Source of the DNA: Triangularia verruculosa
Lineage: Eukaryota; Ascomycota; Sordariomycetes; Sordariales; Podosporaceae
Reading direction: 5' to 3'
Length of the DNA stretch: 63,499 bases
Assembly (NCBI GenBank): GCA_033296885.1
Contig: MU864036.1
Coordinates: forward strand, 1 to 63,499
The position numbers and the translations under genes are program-made. The notes below the pieces were generated by a model. It was not told the origin of the DNA and made no database searches. It saw only the letters and a list, made by a program, of their open reading frames with translations. Positions 35,601 to 47,914 of the stretch are shown here, piece after piece; the stretch's first letter is position 1; each line of letters opens with the position of its first letter.

Positions 35601-36184
35601 TGCAAAAGTTCGTTCCAAGGCAGGACGGCATTCTCCCTGAATCCTGGATAGGCTTGCTTGACGGCTTCAACTAGATTTTCGGCCGGAGCTGGGATGTTGG
35701 GGTCTTGATTGGTTTCGTCGAAGCCCGGGTCATGATCAAAATCGAAATTCATGGCCCTCAGTTCCTCCAATGAATTGCCAGGTTCGTCAATATCCATGCC
35801 ATCGGTATCGGGAGCATTCGAGTCGGCGTCGTTATCGTCGTTTTGCTCATCAGCGCCATCAGTGGGCTCCGGGGAAGACCTGAAGCCAGCATCACCGAAG
35901 AGGTCGTCCTCGTCGTCATTAACATCCAAGGGCGGCCCAGTCGCTTCCTCCTCCTCTGGCAGGTCATCTTCGTCGCTCAGATCCATATCTTCAAAGTCGA
36001 TAGCATCGTCGGCTTTGTTGGCCTGGTCGATGGCGCCGCCGGATGCGACGTTGCCGATGATGCCGTTGAGCTCATTATCCTGGAATGCGCTGTTGATCTT
36101 CTTGATGGCAGCTTCGTCGCGGGCTTCGACATCGGCCCAGGCCTCGTCATTCAGATTGGCGAAGTCGAGCTCGTCGATCGCCAT
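32640..36184 (-). CDS. TAF1: TFIID subunit TAF1
   Basis: Three exons, 36184-33255, 33192-33136 and 33060-32640, with introns of 62 and 75 nt (donors GTATGT and GTGAGT); 1135 aa. The N-terminus is acidic (DLSDEDDLPEEEE and more), the region that in yeast binds TBP. The central DUF3591 core is unmistakable: WPYYKVKLTASDPHSYHRPQ, FGMGQKIVNYYR, NQMFRAPIFKH, DFLVGRSSTGKLGANWYIRN and PGPHSRRVTNIAKNRLKM. Near the C-terminus CANCGQVGHIKTNKK begins a zinc knuckle, and a poly-Glu run and basic KKKAKKPRKPRQR end the protein. There are no bromodomains, as usual in fungal TAF1. GTATGT directly after TNKK (about 32862) looks like a splice donor, so the last 70 residues may have an alternative form. Confidence 0.93.
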
Positions 36185-37042
36185 GATTGCGGTAGCAGCG
36201 GTTGGAATGTGGGAGGATGGGATGGGTGAGTCCCGCGGAGGGCACGGTGAGGTCGGGTGTGAGGTCGCAGCTCAAATCGTCCTTTAGCATGCGCTGGATC
36301 GTAAAAAAGGTTATACCATCGTTTTCGGCGCCGGCTGCCTGGAAGTTGATTGCCTGCAGGTGGCGTGACAGTGCCGATGGGAGGGCGGGGGACGGTGAAC
36401 CAGCAATCTGGCGATTTTTCAGTTGCGATTGTCTGTTGGACTCGCTGCCTTCGTCGTCAAGTCGCGGCAGGAAGGAAAGTCGCGCCAAGAATTAGCTTCG
36501 CAGGCAGGCCTTCCCCAGCTTCACTTTGTGGTGGGGCTTAGAACCGACTCTGGGACGGCTTTGGGCTGGGAGTCCGTGCTTTCTGACAGCTTGGGTGAGG
36601 GTGTGGGATGGGTGTGAGATCCTCTTGTGTACAGTAGGTTTATGGAAACGAAGGAAAGAAAACCCCTGGCGGATACCGGTCTCGTTGAAAGGAAGGATAT
36701 CTTTTCTTACCTAAGGAAAGAGTCAAAATCCATCAAGGTGCAAGGCTCTCAAGTTGTGGTTGCAACTACCTGCCAAGCTTTCCATGACCCACTATTTTCT
36801 CACGAGCAGAAACGCGCCCGCCGCGCCCGAGCAGGGGAGCTCTTTCTGCGCCGCCCTCGAATTGGAGAAGCTCAATCATTCTTTACGCGACCATCTTTCT
36901 GTCACTTGCAGCCTTCGCCAAACACCAATTGCACTCTCCATTGTTAACTCTACACTGTCACGCAGAACACCATCAGCTACGAACAGATTTTCATTGATAA
37001 TATTCAAACCGATCATTTACCAACTCAATCAAGACACTCACA
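36185..37042. promoter_or_regulatory. Divergent promoter region of TAF1 and ARP4
   Basis: 858 nt between the two start codons. Open frames here are short and overlapping, with no domain. The bases just before each ATG are CA- or TC-rich leader sequence. Confidence 0.45.
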
Positions 37043-38518
37043 ATGGCGCAACCACCACTGTCTTCGTCGGTACAGCCGACTGACGTCTATGGCGGAGGTA
37101 GGCTTTACCATTAGTCCTCCAAGGCGCCAAGCTAACCATCATACTCCTGAAAAGATGAGGTCTCCGCCATTGTTCTAGATCCAGGCTACATTCATACCCG
37201 CGCCGGCTTCGCAGGCGAAGAAATGCCAAAGCAAGTCCTCCCCTCCTTCTACGGCCACATCACCTCTTCCCAGCGCGACGTCTTTGGCGACCAGGCCATC
37301 TACCCCCGCGCCGACTTTGAAATCCGCAACTATATGAACCGGGATAGTGCCGTCGAGGACTGGGACACCGCCACCAAAATCTGGGAGTACGCCCTTATCG
37401 ACCGCCTTGGTGTTCCCCGACCAACCCCCGCCAGCAAAAACGGCCTGAACAACAAGCCCAAACCAGCTGCAGATGGAGATGTGGAGATGGCCGATGAGGC
37501 TGACTTGGACGAGACGGAAAACTACGAGAAGCCCATGCAGGAGAACCCACTTTTGATGACGGAGCCAGCATGGAACTCACCAAAGGCGAGAGAAAAGGCC
37601 ATCGAGATATGCATGGAGAATTGGGCTTGCCCTGCGTTCTGGCTGAGCAAGACCCCCGTATTGGCTGCTTACGCGGCGGGGAAGGCCACGGTCTTGGTGC
37701 TAGATGTGGGAGGGGCTAATACAAGTGTGACAGCGGTGTTTGATGGCATGGTCCTTAAGCGGAGTGTTCAACGATCACCTGTTGGCGGTGTATGGCTCAG
37801 CAGTCAGCTCAGATCCCTCTTCGAGACAAGTGAGCCAAAGGTGGAGGTTGTTCCAAGATTTATGGTGGAAAGCAAGAAGCCTGTCGAGGCTGGCCAGCCT
37901 GCTGAGGCTAGATTGAAGACTTTTGATTTTCAGATTTCCCCGTCATTCAGAGCATTTGAGGAGGAGGGGGTCTTGAAGGAGTTCAAGGAGTCGGTGGTAG
38001 AGGTTTGGAAGGGTCCTGGACGGTATCTCGCGCAAGGAAACGAGGATTATGCGAAGAATCTGCCTGGTCGTGTGTTTGAGATGCCAGATGGGAGCAACCA
38101 GATGTGGCGCGAGCAACGCTTCAAGGTTGCTGAAGGCATGTGGGATGAAAATGCTGCCTTCCCCAGCGCCACCGAGGAAGGAAAGATCACCAAGGCCCAG
38201 ACAGTTCCCGGCTTGATCAAGGCCGCCCTCGACGCTATCGACGTTGACGTTCGCCCCGCCCTTTTAGCCAACGTTGTCGTCACCGGAAGCACAAGCTTGT
38301 TGCCAGGGTTCAACGACCGCCTGCACCACGAGCTGACAGCCATGTTCCCGAGCGTCAAGGTCAAAATCCACGCCGCCGGCCTCACCAGCGAGAGGCGATT
38401 CGGCGCCTGGATTGGCGGAAGTATCCTCGGGAGTTTGGGCACATTCCACCAGATGTGGATCTCGAGAAAGGAGTACGAAGAGAACGGGGCCGGCATCGTA
38501 GAGAAGCGCTGCAAGTAG
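37043..38518 (+). CDS. arp4: Actin-related protein 4 (Arp4)
   Basis: Two exons, 37043-37097 and 37155-38518; the 57-nt intron has donor GTAGGC and a GCTAACC branch site. The product is 472 aa. The actin fold is clear: DEVSAIVLDPGYIHTRAGFA for the first phosphate loop, VLVLDVGGANTSVTAVFDG for the second, VVTGSTSLLPGFNDRL for the adenosine motif, and RRFGAWIGGSILGSLGTFHQ followed by MWISRKEYEE at the C-terminus. The extra acidic loop DGDVEMADEADLDETE and the overall form fit Arp4, the nuclear ARP shared by NuA4, INO80 and SWR1 chromatin complexes, rather than conventional actin. It is head-to-head with TAF1. Confidence 0.92.
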
Positions 38519-39122
38519 GGCGGCGGCGTAAAACATGAGGCGAAAATCAGAGAGAAGGGCTGGAAGGAGGAAGGTATCGAGGAAGCCATGGAACGATCGA
38601 AGGAGGAAGGTATCGAGGAAGCCATGGAACGATCGAAGGCTCCCTCGAGAGAGGTGGTGAAGAAGGCAAAGCTGCCGAACGCCCCGACATTGAAGTCGCA
38701 GCCAGAAAAGATTCCTTTGCTGAAAGCGGTGCTCATGAAAGAAATGGAGAAGGAGGCGAAGGAGAAGGCGAAGGAGCAGGCCGAGAAAAGTTAGACCAGG
38801 ATGAAGTGCGACTAGGGAAGGGGGGTTGCAAAGCATGAACAAACACATGGTTTTCAAACATGTTTAGCGTCCGAAAAAGAAAGAGCGTTCAGGTTTTATC
38901 GGTTCTTCTAGCGCGCGTCATATTCTTAGAAAAAGACAGAGTTGGTGTCTCGATTGTAGGGAACTAGGTACAAGAGAGAATGTTTGATTACCATCGCCCT
39001 TTTGTTCGCAGCAGTAGTTATACGCAGGATTGGACAGAGGGGAAGGGCGGGAAGGGGAAGGGGACCCTTGACAAATATGATATGTTCTCGATATCGAGTC
39101 TTGACCAAACATCTTGATATGA
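38519..39122. other. Convergent spacer after ARP4
   Basis: 604 nt of shared 3' flank. A 36-bp direct duplication lies at its start. A Lys/Glu-rich open frame of 68 codons (38588-38794) runs through it but has no recognisable identity and lies where arp4 3' untranslated sequence is expected. Confidence 0.5.
38564..38635 (+). repeat. 36-bp tandem duplication downstream of ARP4
   Basis: Two back-to-back identical 36-bp copies (38564-38599 and 38600-38635), each containing GTATCGAGGAAGCCATGGAA, followed by the first few bases of a third. It begins 46 nt after the arp4 stop. Confidence 0.85.
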
Positions 39123-40715
39123 TTACCAACCCCTCCACCGCGGCCAAACATCCACCACTTCATCCTCTCTTCCTGTATTTCTACTGTCCACAATCAAGTA
39201 CCAATCAAAGCACGCTCCCGCGATACAGCTGTGGTTAGGCCACACTCTGACTCTTTGTCCATACTCCAGCGGGATCTCTTCCTCTGGTTCGCCATGCCAC
39301 ACCAGAATCCCGTGTTCCTGGGAAATCTTTCCGACTTGCCAGCCGGGGTGGACACGGGGGAAGTCGTGGCCTGGAACCGGGTTGGATGTGAGCTTGCCGC
39401 CCCAGGGCATGGCGAAGCCCCAGCCCGAGTAGTCCGCCCCGGGGACGTTTCCCATGTCGGTGACGGGCTCGCGGCCTAGGGCGAGACAGCCGGCGTTGAT
39501 GAGGGCTTCGGTTGTCGAATTTTTGCCGCGGGAGGGGTAGAGGGAGGCCACTTCGGCCAGGACGCTGATGGCGATGTCCTCTGCCTTGAGGAGGGAGGAG
39601 TCACGAGCGTGGGTGGCGAGTTGTTGGAGGTCAAGGGTTGAGCTAGAGATATCTAGTCAGTCTTGATACCGGAGTAAAAGAAACATTCGGAGGTAATATA
39701 AAAACAAACATACTAAACACCAGCGTGGACTTCCAGTTGATAGGCATTGTCACCCGTGGCCCATTTCGTGATAAACTCCCTCAGCTTCTTCACTGAACCG
39801 TCACCGTTGCGTTCGGACGACGAAACGATATCAGGGTGCTGAATGGCCGTCGCTGTAGGCGTAGCGCCGACGGACATGACGAGCTTGTGCCCTGGGCTGC
39901 GCTTCCTGATCGCCTCGGCAAAGTCAAGACAGATCCTGAACTCTTCCGTCAAGTACCCCAGCGCTGCCCAGTCCGTTCTCGTGCCGTAGCTATGCCCCGC
40001 GTGGATGTACACTCCGTGCAAAACGCATTTGTTTTCCTTCTCTGCTGCGAGAACAGCGTCGATGAGCATCTCAGAGGGGTGGCGGGTGCCCCCCTGGATT
40101 GCAGCGTCTGGATTGATGAAAGTTGGAGAGGGCTCGACGCCTGCTCGGTGGTAGCCTCCGTCTATTTTGATGAAGACCAAGGGTGGGTAGGCGCCGGTTG
40201 TGTGGGCGATGGCTGAGGCGGACTCGAGTTGTTTGGGGTGGTCTACCATGAGAGAGATGGAGTCTGGGCCAAGCTGGGCGGAAAGGTCGGCCAGACGAGA
40301 GACTGCGGAGGGGAAAAGGGGAAAGGAGAAGAGGACGTTGACTTTTATCCCTTTTGACTGGTACTCTTTCAACAGAGGGAGGATGTTCTCTGCCTCGATG
40401 ATAGTTGACACAACGATATTTACGGGCCTGGACATGTCATTGCCCACTTGGAGGCGGGTGAGTTCGGTTGTCTAGGTGGTATCAGTTCATGGCCTGCATC
40501 ATAGCACAAATGCTTGGAAATACCTTGTGAGTCTTGATATGAGCCCGCCAGAGCAAGCCCAGTTTCTCTGTGGCTTCCAGCATGCCATTGCAGTTGGTCT
40601 CGAGTTTGGCTAGATCGAGGATCACCGACGGAGTGGGGACTTCGTTGAGCGTCTTGCCGACGAATCTGCCTTTTAGCTGCTCTTTGAGGGCAGCATCCGA
40701 AGTGGGTGAGGCCAT
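39123..40715 (-). CDS. D-serine dehydratase / D-threonine-aldolase-like PLP enzyme
   Basis: Three exons, 40715-40524, 40471-39714 and 39642-39123, with introns of 52 and 71 nt; 489 aa. The N-terminal domain is an alanine-racemase-like PLP barrel: LNEVPTPSVILDLAKLETNC, then RAHIKTHK with the probable PLP lysine, and VYIHAGHSYG. The C-terminal domain carries the D-serine-dehydratase zinc pair in WPNHSCIAGACF (His and Cys). The match to yeast Dsd1-type enzymes (D-serine to pyruvate and ammonia, cytosolic) is good in both domains. A D-threonine aldolase has the same fold and cannot be excluded. The start at 40715 (MASPTSD) was preferred over an in-frame ATG at 40838 that would add 41 residues of unlikely composition. 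Confidence 0.85.
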
Positions 40716-41140
40716 CGTTGCTTGATTGTTTGATGTATTGAGTGAGATTGGCGGCATTCGGTTATCTGGCAGTGCGGAGCTGGATATAGGGCAGTTGATG
40801 CCCATCCCGAAGCCTGTCATCCCTCTCTCCTTCCTCATTGAATGTACCCCACTTGTGACTCTTTGACGTGCTTACGGATAGTTCGGCCACTTGCGTGAGG
40901 TTCCCTCTACCTTACAATCACGAGATTTCTGATATGCACAGATGATCAATTGCTTATTCTGACTCTATTCCTACAACGTCGTGTTGTTGCGGTGTGTTAT
41001 TCATAGCTGCAGAGGCAACGTGCCCCTCCATGTGCTCAACAAGTAAATTTCCAAGCTCATACCAACTATCACCACCATGCTAAACAGAAGGGTATCAATC
41101 CCAGATCTATGCAAGCCATAACGCCCACTCCTCGCTCCAA
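40716..41140. other. Intergenic spacer, no gene seen
   Basis: 425 nt upstream of the D-serine dehydratase gene and downstream of GPI19. No domain, RNA gene or repeat is visible. Confidence 0.5.
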
Positions 41141-42109
41141 TCACACCCTCGTTATCACATCCTCATCCCCCTCCCCGTCATTACCATTATACCCATAAAG
41201 CACCTCACAAACCCCCGCCAGCGGCACATCCATCACCGCATCTGTCCCCTCATTCCAAACCTCCCTCCAATCCAGCCCGTTCACCCCATGCCCTCCCCCT
41301 CCCCCGTCATCATCTCTATTACTCCTCCCCGACCCCTTCCTCCGATGCCCCTGCTGCTGCTCCCCTCTCTGATGTCCCCTCTTCCCAATCGCCCTGATCC
41401 TCCCCCTCGAATCAACCACCGCGACCTGCGCAGCCTCATCCACCACCGTCTCGATGCTCCCCATCGGCAGCGTCAAGATCTCGACATTATACGCCGCCAG
41501 CGCCACGTAGATGTACACCAGCAGCATCACGATAAAACTCGGCACCGCCAAGCTCCACCATCGGTTCGGATAGTAGTATATCCCCAGCGCGTGCAGGAAC
41601 GGCGACGGAAGGTAGCTCCAGAGTAGGTAAAACAAAAACAGCAGGCTGCTGAAGAGGTATAGAACGAAACCGTAGTATTCGTACGTCGGTACTTTCGGCC
41701 TCGCCCTTGGTAGCGGTTCAGCATGTTCGTCGTCTGACGCATCAGGCGTTGTCGGTCGCGAGGGTCGCAACAGCGATGTTAACGACGGTGATGGTGGTAG
41801 CGGCGTCGGTGGCCGGCCATAGAACGGAGGGGCAAAGGTGTGTTGCGTGAAAGGCGCCGCTGGGGGAAAAGTGTTCCCATCGCCATCGTCGTCTTCTTCT
41901 TCAAAGTCTTCGTCCTCGTCGTATTCATCTTCGTAGTCGGAGGCTGGATTCGACCCCGAGGGGGAGGTTGAGCCGTTGTTGTTATTGTTGTGTTCGCGAT
42001 TGTGGTGCTGGTGTAGACCGCTGTTGGAATCGGAAGAATCGTTATGGGAGGGCGAGTCAGAGAGAGGGGCCGCGTCCTCTTCGACGTCTTCCTCGGATGT
42101 TATGGACAT
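41141..42109 (-). CDS. GPI19: PIG-P/GPI19 subunit of GPI-GlcNAc transferase
   Basis: A single exon of 322 aa. The ATG at 42109 (MSITSEEDVEED) was chosen; upstream in-frame codons begin with TTG. The first 130 residues are acidic, Ser/Asn-rich and disordered. The PIG-P domain follows: helix 1 from about residue 145 (YYGFVLYLFSSLLFLFYLLW), a loop with PSPFLHALGIYYYPNRWW, and helix 2 from about residue 185 (SLAVPSFIVMLLVYIYVALA). The motif DVPLAGVCEVLYG at the end is the usual C-terminal signature. A basic Gly-rich insert (HRRKGSGRSNRDDD) separates it from helix 2. The protein acts in the ER complex that makes the first GPI intermediate from phosphatidylinositol. Confidence 0.88.
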   Translation of the reverse strand: MSITSEEDVEEDAAPLSDSPSHNDSSDSNSGLHQHHNREHNNNNNGSTSPSGSNPASDYEDEYDEDEDFEEEDDDGDGNTFPPAAPFTQHTFAPPFYGRPPTPLPPSPSLTSLLRPSRPTTPDASDDEHAEPLPRARPKVPTYEYYGFVLYLFSSLLFLFYLLWSYLPSPFLHALGIYYYPNRWWSLAVPSFIVMLLVYIYVALAAYNVEILTLPMGSIETVVDEAAQVAVVDSRGRIRAIGKRGHQRGEQQQGHRRKGSGRSNRDDDGGGGGHGVNGLDWREVWNEGTDAVMDVPLAGVCEVLYGYNGNDGEGDEDVITRV

Positions 42110-42343
42110 TGTAGACGCATCTGGCGAAACTAGGAGTTTTTTTGCTGGAAGATGCAAGCCAGGATCTTGAATCGAATTCAGGAGCTGGTCAGGAACTGAT
42201 CGACCGCTAGGATCGCGTAAATTACGGGTAGGCGTATTTAGTACGGTATTTTACCTCCTTTTTCCCACAACAACGGCTTGGTATCAATCCATAAATTATG
42301 TACAACTCAATATCTGGTATCAGTTACCAAGTCCCCAAGTCAT

Positions 42344-45300
42344 CTACCCATCAATGGGGCACCTATACTCCTTTTCCTTTCCTTGTCCATCCTTCGCTAG
42401 CAACTCCTCCAAACACCGCTGATGGTAGATGTGCCTACAGGCAAGCAGGACCAACGGCCCTAATGGCGGCTGCTCCCTCCTTCTAGGAGCTCCAGCCTCA
42501 TCAGGCCGCCCCTCTCGGGGATCCTGAGCCTCTTGTACATCGTGGATACTAACATCTCCATCCACTTGTCTTATCCTGGGACTGGGAGCTTTGCCCTTGC
42601 CTTTGCCCTTGCCAACATATGTCTCTTCCTCGTCATCTGTTGCGACCTTCCCATCGTTGCCGACGCCATTCGGCGAGACTAATTCCTTCCTCTGCTTCCT
42701 CCTCTTTTCTTCCAGGGCTTGCTTCTCCTCCCAAGCCTCAAACACATTCCCAGCTACTCCCGGACCCCAGACTCTCCGGCTGCAGGCCTCGCATGTTGAG
42801 CCTCGTGGACGCCATCCACGCTGTCGAAGTGCAACAGCTTCGTTTACACTGACAAATAGACTCCTTTCCAGCAGCCGGTTCGATAGCCTGAGAATGGACT
42901 CCTCATATGCGTAAGCCGCGAAGATGGACGACAGGACGGAACGGAGATCAGCAAGGTTGGGCGAAGAGGCGGCAGCACGTGTTAGGAACGCCCGGAGGAT
43001 CCGGAGAAACGACAAGTTGCTCCCCATTCCAGCAGTCGTAGTGGAGGCGGATGATGGAGCCGAGGTGGATGTGAGCAGAGCGGTGAAAGTGTTTTGTACA
43101 AGCGAGCGAAGAAGAGTGATGATCTTGTCGTTCTCTGTCAATGGCAAAGTTGGAGCTTCTTGGTCGGGAGTATCGGCCGGGGACAGCTGGAGGGCAGCAG
43201 ATATTTGTTTGGTGATCTGCACGGCCACGTCAATCAAATCCAACCATAGTTCCTCGTCGGAAGATAATGCGTCTTCAAGCGTAGGCTTTTGACGTCGTCG
43301 ACCTGAGTTGGCTTCTCGTACAGTCTTTGTCTGGCCCTGGCAAAGCCAAATACCGACAAGAATGTATTTTCTCAAAGCTTCCATCAGTTCTTCAGCAGAC
43401 TCATGGATTTGAGCCGTGTCAGAGTCCAGACCTGTGCCTGAAAGCAATCCTTGAAGAGCAGATTCCAGAGTCCCGAGGTGCTTGACCAAGCGGCCCATTG
43501 CCTCCTTGACTTGGCCTTCCTTGGCCATGAGTATCACTGCTGCATCAATGACACCCATTTCTTCCATTGTCGGAAGCAGGTTATCCAGCCGCAGGTTTGT
43601 AGACTGAACTAGTCCAACATAGTCCGAAACATGTGCCGGATCAAACTTGCACATGAGCCGGAGATATTGCTCCACAAGGTCTCGGTCTGGTGAGTTGGTA
43701 GGTCGCTGCTCAGCCTTCGGCTCCAAGATTGTCTTCAGGTATGAATACTGCAGTCCCGGCTGCTCACTAGACGAGCCAAGAACATCATGGTGTAACTCTG
43801 GCGCAATTTTGGCGATTGTCTTGGCTGCCATGGGAGGATCAATCTCAACAAACTGGGCGGCGTGTTGTCTTATCACATGGTGGACATCTTGTACCTGGCG
43901 CCGTGTAAGACCTGCTTGCGGTCGCAAACAGACCTCAATGCAGCTGAAAACTGCTTCTTGATCCTCCGGATCTTCAAAGTATGTCTCAACGAGTTTCCCG
44001 TATTGCTTGTCGTTTTTGTAGATGCGCTTCAGAATGCGATAGAACCCCGCTTCCTTGAAAAGTGGAATGAGGTCGTTGACATTTGGTGGATGATAGACTG
44101 AAAGGAGATATTCTGCGCTGAGCTGAGCATCCTCGGCCAAGTCTCGACCGGGGAACTTGCAAAGTCCCGTGAGCACTTTGGTAAGAGTTGAGCCTGGAAA
44201 CAGTAAATACTGTGGGTATTTGGGAAGATTTCTAGCAATAAACATGTCGAGGTAGATCGTATCGGTGGTTTCGTAATCGTTTGAGTTCATAATCTCCATT
44301 AAGATGGAAACAATGTACTGCCTGTCCACGGTCAACCCGAATATTTGTTCTTCTGGAAGATCTCGTGGTCGGCTGCCACTTGCCGCCTGCTTCTCGGGCG
44401 AGTCATTCAAGAAAGAATCTTCAAATGCTTCATTTAGCGCACTCAGGAAGCTCGGTGCATCAAAATTGAGAATCAGCCGTAGATAGGGAAATGATGGTTC
44501 CTGTGACTGAGAAGGTTTGGTGAGAAGGCGTTTGTTGCTGCCCTTTGGCCAGGTGATGCTTTTCCCAGAAAACAGAAGCCAATACAGCTCAGCTTTGGCC
44601 TTTTGTGCAATATCTTCTGATAATGCCTCACCAGTCGGATACACCCGTCCGGTGAGGACGTATGAAAGATATGGAAATATCTTGAGTGCGTTGACCGCGT
44701 AGAGATCGTCCTCAATCGGGTTTGTCGAGCCTGAGTATCGTCCGTTTTGCATCAATGGCACAAGCAAAGCTAACAAGTCGAGAAATGGCGTGATAAAGTC
44801 CTGGAGCGCTTGGTTCCAGACATAAATAAGGGCCTCATACAGGCTGTGCTGTTTGCAGAGCAGTGTGATATGGTCCAAATCCAGAGTAGAGGTGTCCAGA
44901 TGGCAGATGAGCTCCTCCATCCGACTCTCGAGTCCCTTACCCACGAAATGGGTCACCATAGCCTTGACCACAACTGGAGGAACAGTTGTAATGGATCCGC
45001 CTAGAATGTATGGCTCCAAAGTCTCAAGGAAAATTCCTTCAACTTCGCCATCCTCGTACCAATTCCACATCTCATCAAAGACAAAATCCTCGTCCCCAAC
45101 GCTCTGACAAGCCACAAAGCAGGTCTCGGCCAGCTCTTGAAGGTGAGTATCCGCGGCACTATCTTTGCGCTTTTGCCTTTGGCCGAAAACATACTTGAGC
45201 GACGCGCTCATGATCTCCATCAGCTTGTCCTGAACCATGGAGTGTCGGAGGTTCGCGTCTTCTGGCAACCCAACTGTGAGCTTGTTGGCGTCTCCTGTGT

Positions 45301-47353
45301 AGTACGATGTGGCAAGCTGGATGGCACCGACATAATCTCCAGATTCCATCAGCGCTATTAGCCGGTCTGCCCAGTTGGACAGAGCGCCTATCGAAACATC
45401 GTTGAAGCCCAGAAGAAATAGCCTGCTTTTGTACGCTTTGAAGCTCATGTAGAAGGCATCGGCAACGACTCCATGCAAGGAGGGGTCCTCTTCATCCAGT
45501 TGTTCGACTAATGGATTCAGCTGCTTTGAAAATAAATCTGCGTGATAGATGTGCTTGCCCAGCAGGTCAAAAGCTTCAGTCATGCGCATACTGCGATCCT
45601 CGAGTACAATCAGTCGCTGGGAGATCGTTAGAACAGTGAGGACTGATCTGCTGAGCCACTGAACTGCCGCAATGGATTCTTCACACGTCCATCGACTTCG
45701 TGCTCTGAATTTGAGACTCGGAAGCTTCTCCTTATCATCGGCCGGTATCTCATCCACGTCCAGTACAGTGAGAACATTGGACCAGCAGTATACCAATTTG
45801 ACTTTGGAGATCTGGCTTCCGGTGGAAGGATCTGGCACTTTGAGTTTCACAGCCGGGAACCAAGCAAGGCAGCCTGTCATCGCACTGTGGGCGACAACCT
45901 CTTTTGGGCGTGCAGATTTGTGTTGAGTTTGAGCGATAGGAGTGGTGGAGACAATGACGAGCAGATAGGGGGTAAGCATCGCCGTGAGACCCATGCTATC
46001 AGTAGCCATTTCAACATTGCCAAGTGGGCATGAAGAGAACCCTAGGACTGTGCTGGGTTTGAGAGTCTTCCCAAGTGGTGGCTTGGAGTCCGGATAGCGT
46101 CCAAGAATTCGAGTCGTCTTGACTGTCCTACCGAGCGCCCCTGTGCCTCTGGTGGCGAGATGTGAAAAGGCCATGCCTCGGTCATCTGCTGAAACCAATG
46201 CCGTGTGCCGTGTGCCGAGAAATCCCAAGTGAGTAATAGCAACATTGGGAATGTGGCCATCAGCTGTCCTCCGTTGCAGCTGTGATGGGTCCAGATGTGG
46301 TATGGTCAGAAATGGCCTTGCAGCTCGCGTGGTGTCCCAGGTGAATATGTTGCCATTCGAGTGCCCACCTGCAATGGTGCTGTGGTCTGCGGAGACAGCG
46401 ATCGCGGTGATAGGGCCAGATTCAACAGCTGGTACCATGTTAGCTTCCAAGATTTGGGATTCGTCCAACAACATAACTCGAACCTTTTGTCCCTGGGCCA
46501 ATAATCAGCTTAAGATTTTGGTTGTAGTCAAAGACCAAAATGATCCCCTTCGATGTTCCCATCACAATGTTTGCCGTAACCGCGAGACATGTTGGAGTAC
46601 CGAAGTTTCTTTTTCCTGCCTCGGAGAATGCCTGACTGTTCAATTTCCTCAACCTGGTCCATCTCACAACTTCCCATGGTGGTGACGGCGTCTCTGTTTC
46701 GGAAGAATCAAGCAAGAACTGGCTGCCGACGGAGACAGTGCGCCCATGTCCAGTAAGGAAGCCCGGTGATGACGGTCGTGGGGAGCTGAGGTGTGGAGAG
46801 GCAATGCGAGACTGAAACCTCTGGTCAAATGGTCGGAATGAGGGCGTTGGGCTGATGCCAGGTCTTCGTGCGAAGGAGGGCAGAGCGCTACTGCCCATGG
46901 ACGAGACTACAGAGCCCTACAGCGATGTCAGTGCAATTCTACAGCAAAGACACAGATATGAGTTTGATAACACACCTGAATTGATGGCGTATCATCTGGG
47001 ATCGAAAGGTTGGAACCTATAGGGCTTGCTACCAGCCTAGGTATGGCATCAGTCGAGCCATCTTCCGAAGCAGTCTCCCGCGAAGCTTCTACGATTTCGC
47101 GGTAATGGTTGGGTATGGCAGCAGCTGTATCGACCTCGACAGTTGGTATTGGTACGTCGGCAGAAGGCGGCTCTTCCTCCCTCTCCAGAATGGCGGCATC
47201 GGCGATATGGTCTTCGTCATGTTCCCCTCTTATTGTCTCCTCCTCACTAGCACTTGACCCTGGCCTGTGATCCTCGGCGTCTGGCTCTAGCTCTCGTACG
47301 TCGGCCATGTTGTCTCCTGGGCCATCACTGCCCTGCGCTTGACTCGAACTCAT
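42344..47353 (-). CDS. VPS8: CORVET subunit Vps8
   Basis: Three exons, 47353-46976, 46916-46484 and 46428-42344; introns of 59 nt (donor GTGTGT) and 55 nt (donor GTTCGA, unusual), phases consistent, 1631 aa. The ATG at 47353 is the first true ATG; the frame above it has TTG. After an acidic N-terminus comes a beta-propeller (VMGTSKGIILVFDYNQNL, then spliced to VESGPITAIAVSADH and GHSNGNIFTWD), then long helical repeats, and a C-terminal RING-like region with CEACSRRVW, RHIYHQRCLEELL and a final CPIDG. This is the order found in Vps8, the Rab5-binding subunit of the CORVET endosomal tether. The second C-x-x-C of the RING is degenerate at the very end. The identification is firm. Confidence 0.9.
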
Positions 47354-47914
47354 CTGTTGCTGACTGTTGAATTCATTGCTCCGTGGAGACTCGTCCAATG
47401 TGTATGTCGCGCAAAGGTACTCGACGCCGGAAGGCTATCTATCACTCGCTTTCTTGGGTTCGATCAGGGTATAGGAGCTTGGCGGGATGACGCCGCGTTG
47501 TCTGCGGGGCAGCGCAAATGTTCTGGGGCTGAGGACAAGACCCCGGGTGTTACAATGAATCGGTGGAAAGAACTTCAGTCTCCTTGTCTATTCCGTACAT
47601 GAGAATCAAGAGATTCGGCCCCTCGGAAGGCTGGCGCATTCGAGCTGGGAACCTGGAAAGCCGTGGAGCAACTGCGGGTGCAGCACCAGCTCCCCGGGCC
47701 GTTCCCAGAGCCCCCCATGTTCAACATCCTTGCTGGACCTCAGCCACCCAATTTAGCGGTGCTGTCAAGCCTTTATCGATAAGCTAGCAGCGGTACCCCA
47801 ATTGGAACCTTTACATCATGCCCTGGTTGTCGCGAACTTCTTCCCAAGTTCAACTTAAGCATTGTATCTCGCTAGAACTGATTCGCTCGACCTTAACCTC
47901 CATCAAGCTCCACG
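47354..47914. promoter_or_regulatory. Divergent promoter region of VPS8 and the GPALPP gene
   Basis: 561 nt between divergent starts. No TATA box or operator stands out, and no additional gene is seen. Confidence 0.45.
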
